Source of the DNA: JAKSPM01 sp964450645
Lineage (GTDB): Bacteria > Bacillota > Clostridia > Oscillospirales > Oscillospiraceae
Direction of reading: 5' to 3'
Assembly (NCBI GenBank): GCA_964450645.1
Contig: CAYVEB010000003.1
Location: 10,118 to 74,117 of the forward strand
Length of the DNA: 64,000 nt
Position numbers and translations under genes: made by a program. This document shows, in pieces, positions 34,494 through 42,023 of the stretch (within the stretch, counting starts at the first letter, position 1; each line of letters begins with the position of its first letter). A model generated the notes under the pieces. That model made no database searches and was not told the DNA's origin. It was given only the letters and a program-made list of their open reading frames with translations.

Positions 34494-34943
34494 ATGCGGG
34501 CGGTTGTGACAAGAGTGCGCGAAGCTTCGGTTTCCATCGGCGGCAAGTGCAACGGCCGCATTGGGCGGGGCTTGCTGGTTTTGCTGGGCGTCGGGCCGGA
34601 GGACGACGAGACTGTGTGCGCCAAGCTAGCGGAAAAGATTTTGGGCCTGCGGATTTTTACCGACGAGGCCGGGAAGATGAACCGCTCCCTGGAGCAGGTG
34701 GGCGGGGACGTGCTGGTGGTCAGCCAGTTCACGCTTTACGGAAACTGCCGCAAGGGGCGCAGGCCGTCCTTTGTAGGGGCCGCGCCGCCGGAACTGGCGA
34801 AGCGGCTGTATGAATCGTTTTTGCATCAGTGCGCGGCCAGGGGCTTTGCGCCGCGGCACGGGGAGTTCGGCGCGGATATGCAGGTGGCATCGGTCAACGA
34901 CGGGCCGGTCACGATCTGGCTGGACTCGGCGGAGTTATTTTGA
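34494..34943 (+). CDS. dtd: D-aminoacyl-tRNA deacylase
   Basis: 149 residues, the family length. It removes D-amino acids (and glycine from tRNA-Ala) from mischarged tRNA. The key motifs are SQFTLYG and the C-terminal NDGPVTIWLDS, which carries the Gly-cisPro-type pair. AGGAGG lies 8 nt before the ATG at 34494. It often follows relA in Firmicutes. Confidence 0.94.
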   Translation: MRAVVTRVREASVSIGGKCNGRIGRGLLVLLGVGPEDDETVCAKLAEKILGLRIFTDEAGKMNRSLEQVGGDVLVVSQFTLYGNCRKGRRPSFVGAAPPELAKRLYESFLHQCAARGFAPRHGEFGADMQVASVNDGPVTIWLDSAELF

Positions 34944-35000
34944 CACATGCATGGAACCCCAGCGAAGCGGGTTCGATTTGGAACTTGTAAGGAATGGTAT

Positions 35001-35603
35001 ATGGTTATGAAGATTGAATGTCTGGTACTCGGATCGATGCAGACCAACTGCTATCTGCTCTCCCAGGATGGCGCGGCGGCCGTGGTCGACCCGGGCGATC
35101 TGCCGCTGAAGGTCCTCGATACGCTCCAGGAGCAAGGTCTGCGCCTGGAGGCGATCTTGCTCACCCACGGCCACTTTGACCATGTGGGCGGCGTCCGCAA
35201 GATCGCGCAGGCCACCGGCTGCCGCGTCTACCTCAACGAGCGGGACCTCTCCATGCCCGCCTATCTGACCTCCGGCCCCCTGTATTACACCGACGCCTAT
35301 GACGAGGGTGACACGGTACGTGTGGGTCCGATGTCCTTTCAGGTGCTGGCGACGCCCGGCCACACGCTCGGGTCTGTGTGCCTGCTCTGCGGGGATGTGA
35401 TGCTCAGCGGCGACACGCTGTTCGCCGGTGACTGCGGCCGGACAGATCTCGACGGCGGCAGCTGGAGCCAGATGCTGCAAAGCCTAAAGCGGCTCGGCCA
35501 GCTGGAGGGGGACTATCGGGTCTTCCCCGGTCACGGCCCGGCCACCACGCTGCGCGCGGAGCAGCGGACAAACGGCGCCATGCGGGAGGCCCTGCGCAGA
35601 TGA
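35001..35603 (+). CDS. Metallo-beta-lactamase-fold hydrolase (GloB-like)
   Basis: 200 residues. The metal motif is THGHFDHVGG, with further His in ATPGHTLGS and FPGHGPATT, and Asp in LFAGDCGRTD. This is the glyoxalase II-like family found after relA-dtd in Firmicutes; the substrate is uncertain. The start at 35001 has AAGGA upstream; ATG 35007 is an alternative. Its stop overlaps the hemZ start by 4 bp (ATGA). Confidence 0.88.
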   Translation: MVMKIECLVLGSMQTNCYLLSQDGAAAVVDPGDLPLKVLDTLQEQGLRLEAILLTHGHFDHVGGVRKIAQATGCRVYLNERDLSMPAYLTSGPLYYTDAYDEGDTVRVGPMSFQVLATPGHTLGSVCLLCGDVMLSGDTLFAGDCGRTDLDGGSWSQMLQSLKRLGQLEGDYRVFPGHGPATTLRAEQRTNGAMREALRR

Positions 35604-37045
35604 AGCTGTGGATTTCCGGCCATGCGTTTGGCTTCGCGGTCGAGCAGCTGCAGCTGCAGCTGTTTCCCCAGGAGCCTATGGAGCCTGTGACCGGCCCCTT
35701 TGAAGGCAACGGCGCTATTTCGGCGCTGCACCACGGGAAGACGTGGCTCACAGCCACCGCCCGCGTCACCTACGACGGCCGGACGGCCTGCGCTCGGCGG
35801 CGGTTGCGGGCGGATCAAGCGGAATACTCCCGGCTGCGCCGCCTAGTGCAGCAGGCTTACTATTTGGCAGCGGTGCGGCTGTTGCCGCAAGCGCCGCCTT
35901 GGGGCGCGCTGTCCGGCGTGCGTCCGACCAAGCTTACCACCCGTCTGCTGCTGGCCGGCGGAACCGCGGAGGAAGCCGATCGCCTGTTGGAGCGGGAATA
36001 CTTTGTGTCCGCCCCCAGGCGCAAGCTGTGCGTGGACGCCTCTTTGGCAACAGTGGAAGCCGCCCGGCAGTTGCGCGCAGACGACGTGTCGGTCTATTTG
36101 GGCATCCCCTTCTGCCCCACCCGCTGCGCCTATTGCAGCTTTGTCTCGCTGGGTATCGAGCGGTTTTCCGGCCTTTTGAAACCCTATTTGGAGGCTCTGC
36201 TGCGGGAAATTCGGCACACGGGCGCGCTTTTGGAGAAGTCCGGCAAGCGGATCCGGACGCTCTATATCGGCGGCGGCACGCCTACGACGCTCTCCACGCC
36301 GCAGATGATTCGCCTGATGACGGCAATTGCGACGCATTTTAATCTGTCTGACCTGATAGAATATACCGTAGAGGGCGGGCGGCCCGATACGCTGGATTTG
36401 GAAAAGCTTTCCGCCATTCGCGTAAGCGGCGCGACCCGGGTGAGCATCAATCCCCAGACCATGCAGGACGCCGTCCTGCGGGCCATCGGCCGCAGCCATG
36501 ACACCCGGCAGACCCTGCGCGCCTACGACCAGGCCCGCGCGGCGGGCTTTTCGCAGATCAACATGGACTTGATCGCGGGCCTGCCCCAGGACACCGCCGA
36601 GGGCTATCTCGACTCCCTGCGCCAGGTGATCGCCCTGCGGCCGAGCAATCTCACCGTGCACACGCTGGCGCTCAAGAAGGGTGCGGAGCTATCTTTCAGC
36701 CAAACGCGCCTGCCCGGCGGTGCGGAGGTAGCACAAATGCTGCAAACCGGCGAGCACGCCCTGCGGCAAGCCGGGTACGCGCCCTATTATCTGTACCGGC
36801 AGAAATATATGTCCGGCAGCTTTGAAAACGTGGGCTGGTGCCAGCCAGGCAGCCTTGGCTACTACAATATCTACATGATGGAGGAGCTGCACACCATTGT
36901 GTCGCTGGGAGGCGGCGGTGTGAGCAAGGTCAATCTGCCCAACGGCCGCCTGGTGCGCTTTTCCAACCCCAAATATCCCAAGGAGTACATCGAACGGATC
37001 GACCGGGTGCTGGAACAAAAAACCGCCCTGTTCCAAACCATTTAG
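35600..37045 (+). CDS. hemZ: HemZ-like coproporphyrinogen dehydrogenase (radical SAM)
   Basis: 481 residues. The radical SAM motif is Cys-x3-Cys-x2-Cys in GIPFCPTRCAYCSF, with IGGGTPTTLS and INMDLIAGLPQDT as in HemN/HemZ. The N-terminal ~150 residues are the extension typical of HemZ. The role is oxygen-independent decarboxylation of coproporphyrinogen III, but many Clostridia keep hemZ without a full haem pathway. It is coupled to the hydrolase gene through an ATGA overlap. Confidence 0.9.
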   Translation: MKLWISGHAFGFAVEQLQLQLFPQEPMEPVTGPFEGNGAISALHHGKTWLTATARVTYDGRTACARRRLRADQAEYSRLRRLVQQAYYLAAVRLLPQAPPWGALSGVRPTKLTTRLLLAGGTAEEADRLLEREYFVSAPRRKLCVDASLATVEAARQLRADDVSVYLGIPFCPTRCAYCSFVSLGIERFSGLLKPYLEALLREIRHTGALLEKSGKRIRTLYIGGGTPTTLSTPQMIRLMTAIATHFNLSDLIEYTVEGGRPDTLDLEKLSAIRVSGATRVSINPQTMQDAVLRAIGRSHDTRQTLRAYDQARAAGFSQINMDLIAGLPQDTAEGYLDSLRQVIALRPSNLTVHTLALKKGAELSFSQTRLPGGAEVAQMLQTGEHALRQAGYAPYYLYRQKYMSGSFENVGWCQPGSLGYYNIYMMEELHTIVSLGGGGVSKVNLPNGRLVRFSNPKYPKEYIERIDRVLEQKTALFQTI

Positions 37046-37056
37046 AGGAAATGTAT

Positions 37057-38379
37057 ATGGATCTTCTTTTTTCCAATGTGACCGCCGTCACCATGGACGC
37101 GGCCATGCACGTATACCCTACCGCCTTTGTCGGCGTGACGGACGGGAAAATCAGCTACCTGTCCCAGACGCCGCCGGAGCAGAAGCCGAAAAAAATTATT
37201 GACGGCGAGGGCCTGGTGCTGATGCCTGGCCTGATCAACTGCCACACCCAGCTGACCATGAGTCTGCTGCGCGGCTACGCCGACGATTGCGATATGCCGA
37301 CGTGGCTGAACGACACCGTCCTCCCCCGGCAAGACCGGATGGACGCCCGCAGCGCCAAGGCCGCCGCGCTGCTGTCCATCGCCGAGTGTCTGCGCTTTGG
37401 CGTCACCTCCGTGTCCAGCGCAGATGTGTTCTGCGGCGAGGCCGCCCAGGCGGTGGCCGAGTCGGGCATCAAGGCAAATCTATCCTATCCCTGCACACAG
37501 TTCACCGAGGATCTGGACGAGCTGCGCGACACGGGGCTGCAAAAGACGCGGAACCTGTACGAAACCTGGCATGGCTACGACCACGGCAGGATCCGGGCCG
37601 ACGCCTGCATCCACGCGGAGTATACCTCCGCCTATCCTCTGTGGGAGGCGCTGGCGGAATTTGCCGAGCGCCACGGGCTGGGGATGCAGCTGCCGCTGTC
37701 GCAGACGCAAGCAGAACAGGAGAGCTGCCTGGAGCGCACCGGGCTGACCCCGGCGCAGCTATTGGACTGCCACCGGGTCTTTAACGTGCGCACCGCGGCG
37801 GCCCACTGTACCCATCTGGAACCGGACGATCTGGCGCTGCTGGCGCGGCGGAAGGTCTCGGCGGTTCACTGCCCCACCTCAAACGCCAAATTTGCCAACG
37901 GCGTGGCCGATGTGACGGCGATGATCCGCGCGGGCATGAACGTGTGCCTGGGAACCGGCTCCCCGGCGGCCAACAATAATCTGGACCTGTTCGAAACCAT
38001 GAAAATCGCCGCGCTGCTCGCGAAGACGGCCAGCGGCAACGCGAAGGAGCTGCCCATTCCCGCGATCTTGATGATGGCCACCGTCTGCGGCGCCCGCGCG
38101 CAGGGTCGGCAGGCCGAGTGCGGCCAGCTGAAGGTGGGCATGGACGCGGATGTGATCTTGCTGGACTTCTCCGCGCCCCATCTGATTCCCTGCCACAATG
38201 TACTCTCCCAGCTCGTGTACGCCGCCAGCGGCCACGACGTGGTGATGACCGTTGTGCGCGGGAACATCCTCTACGCCGCTGGGAAATACGCCACCATCGA
38301 CCTTCCAAGCGTGGTGCGGGAGCTGTCGCTCCACGCCATCGGACAGGTCTTCGCAAGCGAGCAATCCAGCCGTTCTTGA
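37057..38379 (+). CDS. Amidohydrolase of the MTA/SAH deaminase family with altered metal site
   Basis: 440 residues. The overall sequence follows 5'-methylthioadenosine/S-adenosylhomocysteine deaminases and related proteins (PGLINCHTQLTMSLLRG, ACIHAEYTS, AAHCTHLEPDD, VHCPTSNAKFANG). Two metal ligands differ from the family: the H-x-H motif is His63-Thr-Gln65, and the Asp of the GTD motif is Gly301 (LGTGSPAANNN). Ordinary zinc-dependent deamination is therefore doubtful. The start at 37057 is preferred over ATG 37051 from the spacing to GAGG. It follows hemZ after 11 nt, in the same transcription unit. Confidence 0.85.
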   Translation: MDLLFSNVTAVTMDAAMHVYPTAFVGVTDGKISYLSQTPPEQKPKKIIDGEGLVLMPGLINCHTQLTMSLLRGYADDCDMPTWLNDTVLPRQDRMDARSAKAAALLSIAECLRFGVTSVSSADVFCGEAAQAVAESGIKANLSYPCTQFTEDLDELRDTGLQKTRNLYETWHGYDHGRIRADACIHAEYTSAYPLWEALAEFAERHGLGMQLPLSQTQAEQESCLERTGLTPAQLLDCHRVFNVRTAAAHCTHLEPDDLALLARRKVSAVHCPTSNAKFANGVADVTAMIRAGMNVCLGTGSPAANNNLDLFETMKIAALLAKTASGNAKELPIPAILMMATVCGARAQGRQAECGQLKVGMDADVILLDFSAPHLIPCHNVLSQLVYAASGHDVVMTVVRGNILYAAGKYATIDLPSVVRELSLHAIGQVFASEQSSRS

Positions 38380-38427
38380 TAAACCGTAAAAATCGCATCT
38401 TACTCGTATGAAAAGGAATGATCGCAT

Positions 38428-40071
38428 TTGACACTTTCCAACCATAAACCAAAAAAACAGAGCTTTCTCGGCGGCGCGGCGGTCCTTGCCCTGGCGACCG
38501 CCATTGTCAAGGTCATCGGCGCGTTCTATAAAATTCCCCTCCAGCGGATCATCGGTGAAACCGGCTATGGCTTTTTCTCCACATCCTACGATGTGTACTC
38601 GGTTTTGCTGATGATCTCCACCACCGGCCTGCCGGTGGCCATGAGCCGGATGATCTCCGAGGCGCAGGCGTTGGGCCGCAACAAGCAGATCCGCCGCATC
38701 CACACGGTTGCGTTCCGGGTATTTCTGGTCCTGGGCCTGGTCGGGACCGCCGGGATGTCCATCTTCTGCGTGCAGCTGGCCACCTGGTGCGGGCAGAAAG
38801 ACGCGTGGTTCGCCATTTTGTGCCTGTCGCCGTCGGTACTGTTCATGTGTCTGACGGCCTCCTACCGGGGCTTCTTCCAGGGGCAAGGCAATATGCGCCC
38901 GACCTCGATGAGCCAGGTGGTCGAAGCACTGTGCAAGCTGATTATCGGCCTGGCGCTGTCGTATGGCATCATGCGCTACTTTACCGCCAGCGGCGCCACC
39001 GCCACCGAGGCGGGACGAACCGCGGCCTACTCCTGGGCGGCGGGCGGCGCGATTCTGGGCGTCACCAGCGGCTGTCTGGTGGCGGTGCTGATACTCTCGT
39101 TCCAGTACCGCCGGGCGGCAGGTTATCTGCAGGGCGGCGATCCGACGGTCAAAACCAGCCGCCAGACCTTCCGCCAGCTGATGGCCATCGCCATCCCCAT
39201 TACCATCGGTGCGGCGGGACTGCAAATCATCAACCTGGCGGACACCATGGTCTATATGTACCGCCTCAAGGGCGCGGCCGGCTTCTCCCAGGAGCAGGCC
39301 AACTCCCTCAAGGGGATCTACAACTTCTGCCAGACCATTTTCAACCTGCCCTGTTCGTTCATCTCGCCGCTGGTCGTCTCCATCATCCCGGCGCTGACGG
39401 AGCAAATTACCATGAAAAACCGCCGGGGCGAGCGGATCGTCACCGATAGCGCCCTGCGGGTCATGAGCCTGATCGCTATGCCCTGCGCGGTGGGTCTGGC
39501 CGTGATCCCCGGCCCGATCTATCAGCTGCTGGCCTCCCACAGCGCCGAGAGCCTGGTCACGGCCAAGCCGGTGCTCGCCATCCTGGGCGTGTGCGTGCTG
39601 TTTAACTCCATGGTGCTGCTGACCAACGCCATCATGCAGGCCCACGGGGACGTGAACACGCCGGTCATCCACATGATCATCGGCGGCGTGGTCAAGGTGA
39701 TCGTCAACTATATTTTGGTCGGGAACCCGTCGTTCAACATCATTGGCGCGGCCATCGGCACGCTGATCTGCTATTTTGCAATCACGTGCATGAACGTGGT
39801 CGCCATGGTCAAACGCAACTACCAGCTGCGCCTGGGACGCACCATGCTCAAGCCCCTGGCCGCGTCGCTTTTGATGGGCGTCGCAACCTATTTCGGCTAC
39901 TGGTTCCTGGCCGGGCTGCTGGGCGAGGGACTGCTCGCAACCGCCGGCGCGGTGGCGCTGGCCGCGGTTGTCTATGTGATCTTGGTGCTGGCGCTGCGGG
40001 TGATCACCCGGGAGGACTGCGAGCTGCTGCCCAAGGGCGAGCAAATTGCAAAATTCCTGCGCATCCGCTAA
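38428..40071 (+). CDS. SpoVB/MATE-like polysaccharide or lipid flippase
   Basis: 547 residues with about 14 hydrophobic segments. The N-terminus (SFLGGAAVLALATAIVKVIG, FYKIPLQRIIG) and the region GYGFFSTSYDVYSVLLMIS are typical of the SpoVB/YtgP/MurJ group, which flips lipid-linked precursors during spore cortex or cell-wall synthesis. The start is TTG at 38428 with AAGGA about 12 nt upstream; no ATG fits. A SpoVB role is likely in a spore former but other homologues cannot be excluded. Confidence 0.85.
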   Translation: MTLSNHKPKKQSFLGGAAVLALATAIVKVIGAFYKIPLQRIIGETGYGFFSTSYDVYSVLLMISTTGLPVAMSRMISEAQALGRNKQIRRIHTVAFRVFLVLGLVGTAGMSIFCVQLATWCGQKDAWFAILCLSPSVLFMCLTASYRGFFQGQGNMRPTSMSQVVEALCKLIIGLALSYGIMRYFTASGATATEAGRTAAYSWAAGGAILGVTSGCLVAVLILSFQYRRAAGYLQGGDPTVKTSRQTFRQLMAIAIPITIGAAGLQIINLADTMVYMYRLKGAAGFSQEQANSLKGIYNFCQTIFNLPCSFISPLVVSIIPALTEQITMKNRRGERIVTDSALRVMSLIAMPCAVGLAVIPGPIYQLLASHSAESLVTAKPVLAILGVCVLFNSMVLLTNAIMQAHGDVNTPVIHMIIGGVVKVIVNYILVGNPSFNIIGAAIGTLICYFAITCMNVVAMVKRNYQLRLGRTMLKPLAASLLMGVATYFGYWFLAGLLGEGLLATAGAVALAAVVYVILVLALRVITREDCELLPKGEQIAKFLRIR

Positions 40072-40145
40072 ATGGACCCTGTGGAACTCTTACAGGGCAA
40101 ATCGAAAAGTTTTTTGCAAAGCGCACGATAATTTGTGTAAAACAC

Positions 40146-40209
40146 TTGCACTTTGTGGAATAATATGATAAATTTAGAATGTTGCTTATAAGATAACCGC
40201 GCGTTATCT
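40146..40209 (+). promoter_or_regulatory. hup promoter and inverted repeat
   Basis: -35 TTGCAC (40146-40151), a 17-nt spacer, and -10 TAAATT (40169-40174). Just downstream is a 7-bp inverted repeat AGATAAC / GTTATCT (40191-40209), which falls in the leader. Confidence 0.6.
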
Positions 40210-40243
40210 GAACCCATAAAATTAAGAAAGAGGGATGCACTTA

Positions 40244-40516
40244 ATGAACAAAACTGAACTCATTGCGCAAATTGCTGAAAAATCCGGCCTGTCCAAAAAA
40301 GACGCTGAAAAGGCGCTGACCGCGGCGCTCGACACCATTACCGCCGCCCTGTGCGCCGGCGAAAAGGTGCAGCTTGTCGGCTTTGGCTCCTTTGAAACCA
40401 AGCATCGCGAGGCCCGTACCGGCCGCAACCCCAGAACCAACGAACCGATTGAAATCGCCGCGTCCACGACGCCGGTGTTCAAGGCGGGCAAGGCGCTGAA
40501 AGACGCCGTCAACTGA
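40244..40516 (+). CDS. hup: DNA-binding protein HU
   Basis: 90 residues, full length. A histone-like architectural protein. It starts MNKTELIAQIAEKSGLSKKD and carries the DNA-binding arm GFGSFETKHREARTGRNP. The start at 40244 is chosen because AGAGGG lies 9 nt upstream; the in-frame ATG at 40235 abuts that site. It is followed by rqcP after 13 nt. Confidence 0.95.
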   Translation: MNKTELIAQIAEKSGLSKKDAEKALTAALDTITAALCAGEKVQLVGFGSFETKHREARTGRNPRTNEPIEIAASTTPVFKAGKALKDAVN

Positions 40517-40529
40517 GCGGGAACAGACG

Positions 40530-40778
40530 ATGCGGCTGGACAAATATCTGAAGGTTTCCCGGCTGATCAAGCGTCGGACTGTCGCCAACGAGGCGTGCGA
40601 CAACGCGCGGGTAAGCGTCAACGGTCGGCCGGCCAAGGCGTCGTACGACGTGAAGATCGGCGACCGGATTACAATCGCATTTGGCCAGCGCACGGTATGT
40701 GTGGAGGTTCTGGCGGTGGCGGAGGCCATTCGCAAAGGCGACGCCTCCGCGATGTACCGGGAAATTGAATCCTCATAG
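40530..40778 (+). CDS. rqcP: S4-domain protein RqcP (YabO/HslR-like)
   Basis: 82 residues. The S4 RNA-binding fold starts MRLDKYLKVSRLIKRRTVAN. RqcP stabilises tRNA in the large subunit during ribosome-associated quality control in Firmicutes. The hup-rqcP order is usual; yabP and yabQ, which often follow in spore formers, are not here. Confidence 0.9.
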   Translation: MRLDKYLKVSRLIKRRTVANEACDNARVSVNGRPAKASYDVKIGDRITIAFGQRTVCVEVLAVAEAIRKGDASAMYREIESS

Positions 40779-40787
40779 CGCAAAGCA

Positions 40788-40810
40788 GCCCACCGGCGGA
40801 GCCGGTGGGC
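40788..40810 (+). terminator. Terminator of hup-rqcP
   Basis: A perfect 10-bp stem GCCCACCGGC / GCCGGTGGGC with a 3-nt loop, then AATCTTATTT. Confidence 0.75.
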
Positions 40811-40943
40811 AATCTTATTTCCCCCGCTTTCCTCAATTTTGAAAATTCCGCCGCGCCGACGCTTTCTTTCCATGGAAATGCACAAATATCGGGGAACTGG
40901 CGGGTGTTTTTTACGTCTAGTTATTCGAAGTTTTTTCCGGAAA

Positions 40944-40972
40944 TTGACAAGCGTGCAAAAATGTCGTAAGAT
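40944..40972 (+). promoter_or_regulatory. Sigma-A promoter of pdxK
   Basis: -35 TTGACA, a 17-nt spacer and -10 TAAGAT. The predicted start (about 40979) coincides with the left end of the dispersed element, so the element forms nearly the whole ~200-nt leader. Confidence 0.8.
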
Positions 40973-40978
40973 ATAGGT

Positions 40979-41163
40979 TATCTAGGAAACTTCTAAACAA
41001 ATCACGGCGAACGCCTTGACGTGCATCTTGCTTGCAACTTTTCCGTCATACATTCCAAAAACTTTTGCGAATCCGCAAAGGACTCGCGGCGGCTTTTGTC
41101 TTGTCTGACAAAAAATTCGACTGCGCAAGCTACACGCCAGATTCATTCAGAGCTTTCCTAGAA
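40979..41163 (+). repeat. ~185-bp dispersed element, copy 2 (leader of pdxK)
   Basis: It begins TCTAGGAAACTTCTAAAC and ends ATTCAGAGCTTTCCTAGA, so the termini are inverted repeats (TCTAGGAAA / TTTCCTAGA plus further partial pairing). It is the better-preserved copy of the element at 20637-20824. It lies wholly between the promoter and the ribosome-binding site of the pyridoxal kinase gene. Confidence 0.8.
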
Positions 41164-41177
41164 TGGTGGAGACAGAC

Positions 41178-42023
41178 ATGAAACGAATTGTAAGTATCCA
41201 GGATTTTTCCTGTATCGGCAAATGCTCGCTGACGGTGGCCCTGCCGGTCATCTCGACGATGGGCGTTGAGTGCGTCGGCGTGCCGACCGCGCTGCTCTCG
41301 GCGCACACCATGTTTCCCGGTTTCCTCAGCCGCGACCTTGCCGCCAGCCTGGAGCCCACCCGGCGCCATTTCGCACGGATGGATCTGCGCTTCGACGCAA
41401 TCTACACCGGCTATCTCTCCAGCGCCGCGCAGGTGCGGGAGGTCTGCCGCTGGCTGGATCAATTTGGCGGCGGTCTGATCTTTTCCGATCCCGCCATGGG
41501 CGACGACGGCGCCCTCTATCCCGGCCTGCCCCTGGATTTCCCCGGGGAAATGGCGAAAATCTGCGCCCGCGCGGACGTGGTCGTTCCGAACATCACCGAG
41601 GCGTGTATGCTCACCGGGACGGCCTACCGGCCCGATTTCACGCTGGATGATCTGAAGGGGCTCTTGCGGCGGCTGTTGGAGCTGGGCGCCAAGCAGGCGA
41701 TTTTGACGGGCGTGGACTTTGGCGGCGGACGCTGCGGCGTGCTGACGGCCGACGGAAGCTACGCGCTGCCCCGGCTGGAAAATGGCCGGCCCGGCACCGG
41801 CGACCTGTTCGCCAGCGCCTGTGTGGGCGCGCTGGTGCAAGGGCGGACGCTGCTGGACGCGGCGGCAATCGGCGCGGATTTTGTTGCAGAGAGCATCCGC
41901 CAAACCCTGCGCGATCCCGACGCGAGATGGTATGGGACAAGCTTCGAGCGTGCGCTGCCGTTTTTGGCAGCGCGCATGACAAAGGAGAACAAGGATGATC
42001 AAGAAACTATTGGGCCTCTTTGA
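41178..42023 (+). CDS. pdxK: Pyridoxal/pyridoxamine kinase
   Basis: 281 residues, ribokinase fold. It phosphorylates vitamin B6 vitamers. It starts MKRIVSIQDFSCIGKCSLT, has DPAMGDDGALYPG and the anion-hole motif RPGTGDLFASA with the catalytic Asp. GGTGGAG precedes the ATG at 41178. The 3' end overlaps the next gene by 29 nt. A hydroxymethylpyrimidine kinase activity is a possible alternative within this family. Confidence 0.87.
   Translation: MKRIVSIQDFSCIGKCSLTVALPVISTMGVECVGVPTALLSAHTMFPGFLSRDLAASLEPTRRHFARMDLRFDAIYTGYLSSAAQVREVCRWLDQFGGGLIFSDPAMGDDGALYPGLPLDFPGEMAKICARADVVVPNITEACMLTGTAYRPDFTLDDLKGLLRRLLELGAKQAILTGVDFGGGRCGVLTADGSYALPRLENGRPGTGDLFASACVGALVQGRTLLDAAAIGADFVAESIRQTLRDPDARWYGTSFERALPFLAARMTKENKDDQETIGPL

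Noticed and set aside
37879..40044. 721-codon open frame on the minus strand, His/Asp/Gln-rich
   Set aside because: It is the antisense shadow of the SpoVB-like flippase and the amidohydrolase. Composition is typical of reversed GC-rich codons and there is no domain or ribosome-binding site.
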